Shown: positions 1 through 9,483 of the stretch, in pieces
Position numbering within the stretch: the stretch's first letter is position 1
Layout: each line of letters begins with the position of its first letter
NCBI RefSeq assembly: GCF_030410375.1
Contig: NZ_JAUHHE010000001.1
Location: forward strand, 1-64,000
Direction of reading: 5' to 3'
Origin: Zwartia vadi
Lineage (GTDB): Bacteria; Pseudomonadota; Gammaproteobacteria; Burkholderiales; Burkholderiaceae_B
DNA length: 64,000 nucleotides
Program-made: the position numbers and the translations under genes
The notes under the pieces: generated by a model
Seen by the model: the letters and a program-made list of their open reading frames with translations, nothing else
The model's database searches: none
What the model was told of the DNA's origin: nothing

Positions 1-100
1 AATGGCTAATCCAGGCAGTCCTAGGATAGAATCGATGTGGGACATCGGTATGATCTCCATTAAAAAATGTTTCTTCGCAAAAACAAGTTTAATGAATACC

Positions 101-175
101 GTTGTCCCCCGTTAATGATGTAGAGCCCAGAAGGCTAGCTCTACCGTCTGTACCCCATTATCGGGGGATAGCAAC
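101..175. repeat. 75-nt strongly self-complementary element at the left edge
   Basis: Seen directly: GTTG 101-104 pairs with CAAC 172-175, CCCCCG 106-111 with CGGGGG 162-167, TAATG 113-117 with CATTA 156-160, and an inner arm TAGAGC 121-126 with GCTCTA 138-143. Together they form one long interrupted hairpin. No T-run follows, so it is not a normal intrinsic terminator. No gene is visible from 1 to 279. What it is remains unknown: a structured RNA, the end of a small mobile element, or a terminator or processing signal of a gene left of the window. Confidence 0.5.
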
Positions 176-279
176 AATCAAAAAACAACATCCGAAATTA
201 AGAATATTTTAAGATGCAAAATCAATGACTAAATTTAATTTTCCTTGTATTTTGAATATATAAAATTTAAAATGCAAGG

Positions 280-1428
280 ATGTTTGATCGAATTGCTTTC
301 TCTAAAATAAGTGACCATCTGGAATGGAGTCCTGCAGTTGGGATCCTTGGTCCTCGTCAGGTTGGCAAAACCACCTTGGCGAAAACTTTTGCATCTGATC
401 CTAATCAATCAATCTATTTAGATTTAGACTCAGCCGAGGCATTAGCTAGACTTGCGAATCCATCTGCGTTTTTTCTAGAGAATCGTCAGCGATTAGTCAT
501 TTTGGATGAAATCCAAAATTACCCTCAATTACTAAGCGAGATGCGCGGTGAAATAGATGCTGATCGTCGACCAGGACGGTTTTTAATCTTGGGCTCAGCA
601 TCCTTCAAACTACTTAAGCAATCACAATCCCTTGCCGGACGCTTATCGCTCGTAGATATGTCCCCTTTAGTGCTGAGTGAGGTGTACGAAAATTTTTCTG
701 ATACTCAGTCTCTTTGGTTGAAAGGTGGTTTTCCGAACAGTTATTTGGCCAAGAGTATCAACTCTTCATGGGATTGGCGCTCAGCGCTTATCCGACATTT
801 CTTGAACACTGACTTACCTAGTTTAGGTATAAACGTCGATCCACAAGTTATGCATCGTTTTTGGAGAATGGTTGCTCACCTACATGCACAAATATTCAAC
901 GCCTCGGCGGTTGCAAGCTCACTGGGCATCTCGGCACCGACGGCGACTCGCTACTTAGATCACCTTTGCGACACGCTGATGGTGCGACGACTTGAGCCTT
1001 ATTTCATTAATCTAGGTAAAAGACTAGTCAAATCACCTAAAATTTACGTCCGGGACAGTGGACTACTGCACAACTTGCTAGGTATCCGCGAGGTCAATGA
1101 TTTGCTTGGTCACCCGAGCACGGGGGCTTCTTGGGAAGGATTTGTGGTTGAGCAGATCGCAGCTCACCTCCCGGAAGGAGCATCCATGTCGTTTTATCGC
1201 ACGGCAGCTGGTGCAGAATTAGATGTAGTGGTTGAAATTGGCTTGAAAAAAATTGGTTTTGAAGTGAAGTTTTCCAGTGCTCCAAAAGTAACTAAAGGCT
1301 TCTGGCAAGCATGCGAAGACGTAGGAGTGGTAAAGGCTTACATTATTTCACCTGTCGAAACTGGCTGGACCGTTCAGCAAGACGTTGAGGTTATTGGAGT
1401 AAAGGACATTCCAACTTGTTTAAAGTAA
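280..1428 (+). CDS. AAA-family ATPase with C-terminal DUF4143 domain
   Basis: Predicted ATP-binding protein of the AAA_14 plus DUF4143 architecture, about 382 aa, which is the usual family length. The Walker A motif GPRQVGKTT lies at residues 24-32 and the Walker B motif LVILDE at 72-77, followed by a sensor-like LGSAS near 104-108. The C-terminal part (about 190-380) carries the nuclease-like DUF4143 region with a late E-V-K motif. The biochemical role of the family is not established. Members are common on genomic islands and have been speculated to be DNA-related or defence-related. The gene and its upstream flank are visibly more AT-rich than the rest of the window, which suggests transfer. 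No partner gene is next to it. Confidence 0.8.
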   Translation: MFDRIAFSKISDHLEWSPAVGILGPRQVGKTTLAKTFASDPNQSIYLDLDSAEALARLANPSAFFLENRQRLVILDEIQNYPQLLSEMRGEIDADRRPGRFLILGSASFKLLKQSQSLAGRLSLVDMSPLVLSEVYENFSDTQSLWLKGGFPNSYLAKSINSSWDWRSALIRHFLNTDLPSLGINVDPQVMHRFWRMVAHLHAQIFNASAVASSLGISAPTATRYLDHLCDTLMVRRLEPYFINLGKRLVKSPKIYVRDSGLLHNLLGIREVNDLLGHPSTGASWEGFVVEQIAAHLPEGASMSFYRTAAGAELDVVVEIGLKKIGFEVKFSSAPKVTKGFWQACEDVGVVKAYIISPVETGWTVQQDVEVIGVKDIPTCLK

Positions 1429-1487
1429 TGAGATATGTTGATTTTATTCACTCTGCGCTCTTGCTCTAACCTAGAGAGAAACACAGC

Positions 1488-1808
1488 ATGGCAACCAAAA
1501 TAAATATGATCAATCCCACAACGGGACTCACCAAGACAGGCTTTTACGGTTTTTCTTGGACAACGTTGTTGTTTGGAGCCTTTCCAGCGCTCTTTCGCAG
1601 CGACTTCCTGACATTTATTGGTTTCTTTATCGTGTTGTGCATCATCGCGTTTGCCACTGCCGGATTTGGCGCTTTTGTAGCGATGATTATCTGGGCATTC
1701 ATGTACAACAAATACTACACAAGAAAGTTAATTGAGAGCGGTTTCAAATTTAACGGAACATCAGAGGAAAATGCCGCAGCGTCCAAAGCATTGGGTGTGA
1801 GCATCTGA
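1488..1808 (+). CDS. small membrane protein, HrgC/DUF2628-like
   Basis: A 106-aa protein with two closely spaced hydrophobic segments (about residues 24-35 and 41-73), ending in a cytoplasmic-looking tail with NKYYTRKLIESGFKF at about 74-88. This tail motif (N-K-Y-Y-x-R-K-L-I-x-x-G) is typical of the HrgC/DUF2628 family of small inner-membrane proteins of unknown function. A purine-rich GAGAG stretch lies about 10 bases before the ATG. It is 59 bases downstream of the ATPase gene and could be co-transcribed with it, but its composition is closer to the rest of the chromosome. Function unknown. Confidence 0.6.
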   Translation: MATKINMINPTTGLTKTGFYGFSWTTLLFGAFPALFRSDFLTFIGFFIVLCIIAFATAGFGAFVAMIIWAFMYNKYYTRKLIESGFKFNGTSEENAAASKALGVSI

Positions 1809-1837
1809 ACACTGCCATATGCGCCCGCGCCCAACCC

Positions 1838-3274
1838 CTAGCGCGGGAGAATTTGGGCGCCAATATCCTTGACCAACTTTTGAAAGGCCGGCGAACTCAA
1901 AAGGATTTTGTCGGCTGCGGTACGGAGGCGATCGACGTCCTCGGGCTCGAGCTTAAAGGACGTTGGCAACTGATTTAAATACTTTCGCTCCTCGGCATCA
2001 TCAAGTGCGGCGAAAGATACATCGATCGGATATATCTCAGCATTTGGTATGTTTTTGACGTACTTCTCAGCAACGATCCGATCGCCACTTTTACCCCTGT
2101 TAAATGTGGCAGTATCGCGTATCTGTCTCAAGAGTTTCCAACGTGCTTCGATATCTTTAAGCTGATCAATCTGCTCACCAGAATATCGATCAATCGGTAC
2201 ACCTGCCGCTTTGACCAAAACAGAAATTGCTCCGGGAGCGTCTTCTTGCTTAGCCCAACCCGTCGTAGGTACTGATAACGAATTTACAACAATCACTACT
2301 ATTCGTTTAACGTGATCAAGTGGAGTGTTGCGCCCTGCTTCACGTAACGCTTCCATCAAGTTGATTGTATCCAACACCCCACGCAGTCCGATGTTGTCGG
2401 ACACGCCGCCATCCACTAAATGTAAATAGGGCTCCGCACCATTGGAAAGCGTTTGAAGTTCTTTGACTCTCGCAAGAACACGTGACGCTGGACGAGGGGG
2501 CTCTGGATTATTGATAAAGGGATTCGCCCATTCCGGCTGTACATAATTGCAACTACCACCATAATTATTGATTGTCACCGGAGATAACACCACCGGAACG
2601 GCGGAGGACGCAGCAGCTGCACGCGCAATCCTAATCGGCCCCATATCTGAACACAAAATATCAAAATTTTGCTTGGTAAACACTAGACGCGAGCCACTGG
2701 TGATATCTGTGGCACTGACCGCGATGACCGGGCCAGGCTTCTTAGCCAAATCAGCAAAGGTCGCGCCATTGAACAAAATCTCATCGTACAAGTCAGCCGC
2801 CATTTCCGATCGTCCCCACCCGGTTGACGATAAGGCACCCCAATTAATCGGATTCAGTGTCCGCGCAATGATTTCGCCCTGAACGTTGCGTTTCAGAAAA
2901 CGCGACTCGTACTCTTCAAAAAGTTGATCGCCGTACAATTTATACGCAAGCGCAGTAAAGCTGCCTCCGGAGACACCTGTAATCACATCGATCTGGTCTA
3001 GTAAACGTCCCTTCTTGCCATCTTTACGAATGAATTCAGTTCTTTTGAGAGACTCTAGAATCCCATAGGAAAAGGCAGCGGCGCGCGTACCGCCTCCTGA
3101 AAAGGCTAAAACGACTAGGGTTTCAGACTGCTTGCTATCTTGATCTTTGCGTTCTACGCTATAAGGATCGTCGTAGTTGACTTTCTCGAGACGAGGATTG
3201 ACCGGCCGAGTCGCGCATCCCGCGAGGAACACAAGAAATAGACATGCTGCGAAAAATCGAAACTGTCGAACCAT
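1838..3274 (-). CDS. patatin-like phospholipase, predicted lipoprotein
   Basis: Predicted lipid acyl hydrolase anchored in the envelope. From the chosen ATG at 3274 the protein begins with a compact lipoprotein signal peptide ending in the lipobox LAGC (Cys20). An in-frame ATG at 3316 would add 14 residues before that signal and looks less natural. The patatin catalytic elements are all present: the oxyanion loop GGGTRAAAF, the nucleophile elbow GVSGGS (Ser about 102) and the D-G-G dyad motif in LVDGGVSDN (Asp about 288). It is thus probably an active serine hydrolase on phospholipids or lysophospholipids. It lies downstream of katG but is separated from it by a strong terminator, and a 17-bp palindrome lies 50-66 bases before its start. 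Confidence 0.85.
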   Translation of the reverse strand: MVRQFRFFAACLFLVFLAGCATRPVNPRLEKVNYDDPYSVERKDQDSKQSETLVVLAFSGGGTRAAAFSYGILESLKRTEFIRKDGKKGRLLDQIDVITGVSGGSFTALAYKLYGDQLFEEYESRFLKRNVQGEIIARTLNPINWGALSSTGWGRSEMAADLYDEILFNGATFADLAKKPGPVIAVSATDITSGSRLVFTKQNFDILCSDMGPIRIARAAAASSAVPVVLSPVTINNYGGSCNYVQPEWANPFINNPEPPRPASRVLARVKELQTLSNGAEPYLHLVDGGVSDNIGLRGVLDTINLMEALREAGRNTPLDHVKRIVVIVVNSLSVPTTGWAKQEDAPGAISVLVKAAGVPIDRYSGEQIDQLKDIEARWKLLRQIRDTATFNRGKSGDRIVAEKYVKNIPNAEIYPIDVSFAALDDAEERKYLNQLPTSFKLEPEDVDRLRTAADKILLSSPAFQKLVKDIGAQILPR

Positions 3275-3323
3275 GTCTGTGCTCAATGTTTTGTACGCTT
3301 TAACTGCAGGATGCATGTTGAAT

Positions 3324-3340
3324 ATGTATCAGTGATACAT
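3324..3340. promoter_or_regulatory. 17-bp perfect palindrome, candidate operator
   Basis: ATGTATCAGTGATACAT is a perfect inverted repeat centred on G3332. It lies 50-66 bases before the preferred start of the patatin gene, between the katG terminator and that gene, where a repressor or activator of the patatin promoter would bind. The cognate regulator is not identifiable from this window. Confidence 0.55.
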
Positions 3341-3382
3341 AATATTAACCTTGGCAAGGATATTTCGTTTTACTTTCTATCG

Positions 3383-3416
3383 CAAAAGGCCAGTTCAAAT
3401 ATGAACTGGCCTTTTG
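3383..3416 (-). terminator. intrinsic terminator after katG
   Basis: A perfect 15-bp stem (3383-3397 with 3402-3416) with a 4-base loop, and a T-rich stretch on both strands. It lies between the katG stop and the patatin gene and should end katG transcription. It can also act on the plus strand. Confidence 0.85.
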
Positions 3417-3435
3417 TTTTCACTCAAACAATCAC

Positions 3436-5634
<2,199 letters not shown>

Positions 5635-5672
5635 CTAATTGTTTTTATTGATATATGTCATAGCGAGCGTCT

Positions 5673-6404
5673 TTATGCATAGTCATACCGGGACGCAGCG
5701 ATAATTTGTCTCATTAATCGGTTTGAATCTTCTGTCGGCGTGAGGTCTTTCACCAAGGCCTCAACATCCACCCCAATCTGCTTCAGTGCCTCAGACCTTC
5801 TCACTATGCACGCTTTCATCAGCGCAGGCGTGAATTCTGGATGAAACTGGACGGAAATCGCATGATCGGCATATCGGATAATCTGATGCGGATCGTGATC
5901 AGAGTGCGCCAAGACAACCGCACCGGGAGGTGGCGCGATAACCGTTTGCTCATGCGAAAGATTGGCGTAAAAAACATCAGGAAAACTCGCCAGTACTGGA
6001 TCTTTCCTGGCAGCGGCCAAAAGCGTGACCGCTTTACGTCCGATCTCTCTGCCATTCGGGTGATAGTCCACAACCCCTCCAAGCGCATCAGCCATCAGTT
6101 GATGGCCATAGCAGACACCGAAGAGTTGTTTCTTCTGTTGAAACATGTCAATGATCCATTGACGGGTACGCTCACTCCACTCTTCTCGATCTGTGACCAT
6201 CGACCACGAACCTGTCAAGATGGCCAGATCAAAGTCTTCCGCGGCAGGTAGCTGCGCTCCACTAGAGGGGCTACTTATCGACAGCTCGATATTTTCCCCT
6301 GACAGCGCGTGCCGAAACCACTGCCCTTGGGCACCGAAGACCTCAGTCATGTCTTTAGGAGGACTACCCATCTCCACCACAAGCACTCTTCGAGCGGTGG
6401 CCAT
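5673..6404 (-). CDS. class I glutamine amidotransferase (GMP synthase-like)
   Basis: A 243-aa stand-alone class I glutamine amidotransferase. The nucleophile Cys98 sits in GVCYGHQLMADALGG, and the His188/Glu190 pair in SVQFHPEF, so the catalytic triad is complete. There is no synthase domain, so it belongs to the group of free-standing GATase-like proteins that include amidases and gamma-glutamyl hydrolases rather than GuaA. It starts one base after the stop of the M20 peptidase gene, so the two are very likely co-expressed. This hints at a role in hydrolysing or recycling an amidated or gamma-glutamyl compound, which is inference. The true substrate is not known. Confidence 0.75.
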   Translation of the reverse strand: MATARRVLVVEMGSPPKDMTEVFGAQGQWFRHALSGENIELSISSPSSGAQLPAAEDFDLAILTGSWSMVTDREEWSERTRQWIIDMFQQKKQLFGVCYGHQLMADALGGVVDYHPNGREIGRKAVTLLAAARKDPVLASFPDVFYANLSHEQTVIAPPPGAVVLAHSDHDPHQIIRYADHAISVQFHPEFTPALMKACIVRRSEALKQIGVDVEALVKDLTPTEDSNRLMRQIIAASRYDYA

Positions 6405-6405
6405 G

Positions 6406-7797
6406 CTATGCCCTCTTTGGCGGCGCTTCGCCCATGTCCCAGAAAATACCCGTCATCATCTGAAGACCTTCTTTGATAATGAAATCAAGCACATGCTCAT
6501 TGGGTGCATGCTGTGAACAACTCGCATAGGAGTGAGGCACCCAGATCGTTGGCACGCCAATGATGTCAGTGAAAACATCGTTGGGCAGGGAACCGCCAAG
6601 GTTTGGAAGCACAGCGGGCTTTTTCCCCATCGTTTTAGTAATCGAAGCCACTGCCCATTGCACAGCCGGGTGATCCGGGTCGATACGCGTCGCATTCATC
6701 ACATCGTGACTGGGTCCCACAACCTTGACTGCAGTAAAACCTTTCGCATCCAGAAATTTTTGGAGGGCAGGTAAAAAGGTGTCGGGATCCTTATCCACGG
6801 TAAAACGAATCTGACAGTGTGCCTTCGCACGAGGAGGTACCGCATTGACAGGTCTCTCGGGATTACCAGACACCATCGCCAGCACTTCAAAGGTATTCCA
6901 GCCAAACACTTTTTCTGCTTGAGTCAGGCCGCGGGCACCCCACCAGTCGTTGATTTCAGGACCATCTGGACCTGGATCCACCACAACATCCGCAAGCGCA
7001 CGCTTGACCGAAGCGGGCATTGCGTCAGGCATTAAATCCGAGGCATTGACATGACCTTTTTCATCGATGATCGCTGCAATCGCATGGCACAGGATCACTG
7101 CAGGATTTGCCAGCAGGCCACCCCAGTTACCCGAATGGTGTCCACCCTCTCTAAGCTCCACCACAAGGTCAAAATTCAGTGCGCCGCGGGTACCCATAAA
7201 AATGGTCGGCATAGTGGGCGCCAATCTTGGGCCATCCGATCCAATCAATACATCGGCCTTGAGCAACTCCCGGTATTGTCTGGCAAAGTCATGCAGCCCA
7301 GGAGAGCCAATCTCCTCGCCTGTATCGATCATGATAGTGGAATTAAACCCAAGCTTCCCGCGTGTCTGCAGGACTGCTCGTAGCGCAGCGATATTGATGG
7401 AATGCTGTCCTTTGTTATCAGCAGTTCCACGGCCGTAAAAGCGCTCGCCCACTTGTGTCAGTTTCCAGGGGTTACGGCCCTCTTGCCACTGTCCTTCGAG
7501 CCCGCGAATCACATCGCCATGACCATAAGTCAGGACTGTCGGCAAGCTCGGATCCTCGATTCGTTGCGCAACGAGGAATGGTGCAGCCACACCGGAGGGG
7601 TTTTCCAAAATTTGAACTTTGTAGCCCATCTCCGCCAAAACCGGACCAATCTCATCTGTCAGATACGTACGCAAAAAAGGATGAGACTCAGGAACCTGAC
7701 TTTCTGTTTTGATGGCAACGCGTCTGGCAAGGTCAGCCATAAAGGCGCCACTGTCAAAGTGCTGGTTGATGGTTGCAATGGCCTGCTCACGTGACAT
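6406..7797 (-). CDS. M20 family metallopeptidase/dipeptidase
   Basis: Zinc-dependent M20 peptidase of about 463 aa. The start at 7797 (MSREQ) is chosen because a GAGG Shine-Dalgarno lies 8 bases upstream; a longer in-frame start at 7833 lacks one. Metal-binding and catalytic motifs are in order: YGHGDV (His and Asp), GRGTADNKGQ (bridging Asp), DTGEEIGSPG (catalytic Glu pair), and a dimerisation domain in the middle. Members with this pattern are cytosolic dipeptidases, carnosinase-like enzymes or N-acyl amino-acid deacylases. The next gene is a glutamine amidotransferase one base downstream, which suggests a joint catabolic step on small peptides or amides. Confidence 0.85.
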   Translation of the reverse strand: MSREQAIATINQHFDSGAFMADLARRVAIKTESQVPESHPFLRTYLTDEIGPVLAEMGYKVQILENPSGVAAPFLVAQRIEDPSLPTVLTYGHGDVIRGLEGQWQEGRNPWKLTQVGERFYGRGTADNKGQHSINIAALRAVLQTRGKLGFNSTIMIDTGEEIGSPGLHDFARQYRELLKADVLIGSDGPRLAPTMPTIFMGTRGALNFDLVVELREGGHHSGNWGGLLANPAVILCHAIAAIIDEKGHVNASDLMPDAMPASVKRALADVVVDPGPDGPEINDWWGARGLTQAEKVFGWNTFEVLAMVSGNPERPVNAVPPRAKAHCQIRFTVDKDPDTFLPALQKFLDAKGFTAVKVVGPSHDVMNATRIDPDHPAVQWAVASITKTMGKKPAVLPNLGGSLPNDVFTDIIGVPTIWVPHSYASCSQHAPNEHVLDFIIKEGLQMMTGIFWDMGEAPPKRA

Positions 7798-7905
7798 AAC
7801 GATGACCTCATGAAAAACGAGAAATATTGGCAAACATGACTGCTACAGTCACAGCTAATATACTCGCCAGCACATCAAATAACCATGAAATGATGCACAA
7901 AATGC

Positions 7906-8295
7906 TCAGGCCGAACTCATGGATGCTAGATCGTATTTTTCGAATGAGTAGTATGGCCTAAACTTTTCAATAATCGATCTCACACTATTGTGTAGTGGTT
8001 TAGGCTCAATCTCGCAACGATCCAGTTCCCTCACTAGACCGAGGTAATGCGCATAGTGTTTTAAAAAAAAATCGTGCGCGACTTGAACGGCCATCGCACG
8101 CTCAGTGAACGCCATGAAACCAGGTCGACGCTGCTGTAATTCATCCAAGGAAAACTCAACATAACGATGAAGTGTTGCGTATGCCTCGTCGTACAAAGTC
8201 ACAATCGCGGCAGAGGAAACCTGGCTGTAATCAGGCACGACCGGGCACGTGGAGAAAACGTCCTGACTGAGCAAAGAAAATAAATTTTTAATCAT
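7906..8295 (-). CDS. hypothetical protein, 129 aa
   Basis: Not recognised. The protein is mostly soluble and predicted helical, with a stretch near residues 30-90 rich in aromatic and charged residues (YDEAYATLHRYVEFS, HDFFLKHYAHYLGLV). It has no signal peptide or membrane segment. It lies alone between the M20 peptidase gene and the divergent Bug gene, and no clear ribosome-binding site is seen before its ATG. The reading frame is free of stops and is not antisense to a better gene, so I accept it with moderate confidence. Confidence 0.55.
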   Translation of the reverse strand: MIKNLFSLLSQDVFSTCPVVPDYSQVSSAAIVTLYDEAYATLHRYVEFSLDELQQRRPGFMAFTERAMAVQVAHDFFLKHYAHYLGLVRELDRCEIEPKPLHNSVRSIIEKFRPYYSFEKYDLASMSSA

Positions 8296-8369
8296 CTATT
8301 TGAAAAACGGATAACAATCTTGCTTCACTGGAGTAGGATCTGTCAGGATCTTACAACGGCTTTTTTGAC

Positions 8370-8420
8370 GTATATCCATTGGTGTATCAATCACTTTTCA
8401 ATGTATATCTATTAGCGTAT
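8370..8420. promoter_or_regulatory. pair of 18-bp direct repeats upstream of the Bug gene
   Basis: GTATATCCATTGGTGTAT (8370-8387) and GTATATCTATTAGCGTAT (8403-8420) match at 15 of 18 positions and start 33 bases apart, about three helical turns. They lie 85-135 bases before the Bug gene and downstream of the divergent hypothetical gene's start. This is the arrangement expected of two binding sites for one regulator. The regulator is not identified. Confidence 0.55.
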
Positions 8421-8504
8421 AAAACATGTCTTTACACATGTCAGAGCACACTATCTAATGGTTCATTAAGCGTTGATAAATTGACCTTCACCGGTGGAGA
8501 CAAC

Positions 8505-9473
8505 ATGAAAATTAGCCAAGTCCTGGCAACCCTGGCAATCAGTCTCATTGCAAGCTTTGCCGTGGCGCAGCCCTATCCAAGCAAACCCATCAAAATGGTC
8601 GTGCCCTATCCTGCCGGTGGAAATGCGGACATTACTGGACGCGTGCTGGCAAAGAAAATGTCAGATATTTTGAGTGTGCCTGTCATTGTTGAAAACCGCG
8701 GTGGCGCAAATGGCGGCATCGGTACGGATATGGTTGTGAAATCTGCACCGGACGGCTATACATTGTTACTTGCAGCGAGTGGCCCGATCGTCATCAATCC
8801 CGTACTCTACGCAAAGGTTCCATATGATCCGATCAAAGATTTGCGACCCATTAGCCAGGTTTTGACTTTCCAGTACGTACTCGTCGTCCCGACGACTTCA
8901 TCCATCAAAAGCATTCAGGATATTGTGACCCAAGCACGTAACCAGCCTGGCAAACTCAGCTATGGGTCAACCGGAATCGGTGGCGGCGGCCACCTCGCCG
9001 GAGAAATGTTTGCCATGTCTAGCAATACTCAATTCAATCACGCGCCATACAAGGGCAGCGCGCCAGCGCTGGTAGACTTATTGGGTGGCCAACTGACGTT
9101 CACCTTTGACACTGTTTTGACGGCTTCTCCTCTCATTCAGGACAACCGTTTGCGCGCCTTTGCGGTCTCAGGCCCCGCACGCGCACGCTCGTTGCCCGAT
9201 GTGCCCACGATGGCTGAGGCAGGCTTCAAAGACTTCGACGTGACTCAGTTTGTCGGACTATTTGCTCCAGCAAAAACTGACACAGCAATCATCCAAAAGC
9301 TCAATGCGGTTGTGGTGCAGGCGATCAAAGATCCAGAGGTCATCCAAGCCTTGCAAACAAAGGGTGGCAACGACTTAGTCGGCAACTCTCCAGAACAGTT
9401 TGCAGCGATTATCAGTCGCGAACTCAAGATGTATGATGCGCTGATTCAAAAAGCAAAAATCAAACAAGAATAA
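8505..9473 (+). CDS. tripartite tricarboxylate transporter substrate-binding protein (Bug/TctC family)
   Basis: Periplasmic solute-binding protein of the Bug family, 322 aa from the ATG at 8505, which has GGAGA just upstream and starts a clean Sec signal peptide (MKISQVLATLAISLIASFAVAQ region, cleavage after AVA). Family hallmarks are present: PYPSKPIKMVVPYPAGG, NRGGANGGIG and PDGYTLLLA. Bug proteins bind carboxylates, amino acids or nicotinamide-type ligands. No TctA/TctB membrane genes adjoin it, as is common in Alcaligenaceae where most bug genes are orphans. A strong terminator follows. Confidence 0.92.
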   Translation: MKISQVLATLAISLIASFAVAQPYPSKPIKMVVPYPAGGNADITGRVLAKKMSDILSVPVIVENRGGANGGIGTDMVVKSAPDGYTLLLAASGPIVINPVLYAKVPYDPIKDLRPISQVLTFQYVLVVPTTSSIKSIQDIVTQARNQPGKLSYGSTGIGGGGHLAGEMFAMSSNTQFNHAPYKGSAPALVDLLGGQLTFTFDTVLTASPLIQDNRLRAFAVSGPARARSLPDVPTMAEAGFKDFDVTQFVGLFAPAKTDTAIIQKLNAVVVQAIKDPEVIQALQTKGGNDLVGNSPEQFAAIISRELKMYDALIQKAKIKQE

Positions 9474-9483
9474 GATAAGCGCA

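Noticed and set aside
101..175. Integron attC site or transposon end
   Set aside because: The outer arms start with GTTG and end with CAAC, the reverse of the RYYYAAC...GTTRRRY order of attC, and no integrase, cassette or transposase is near.
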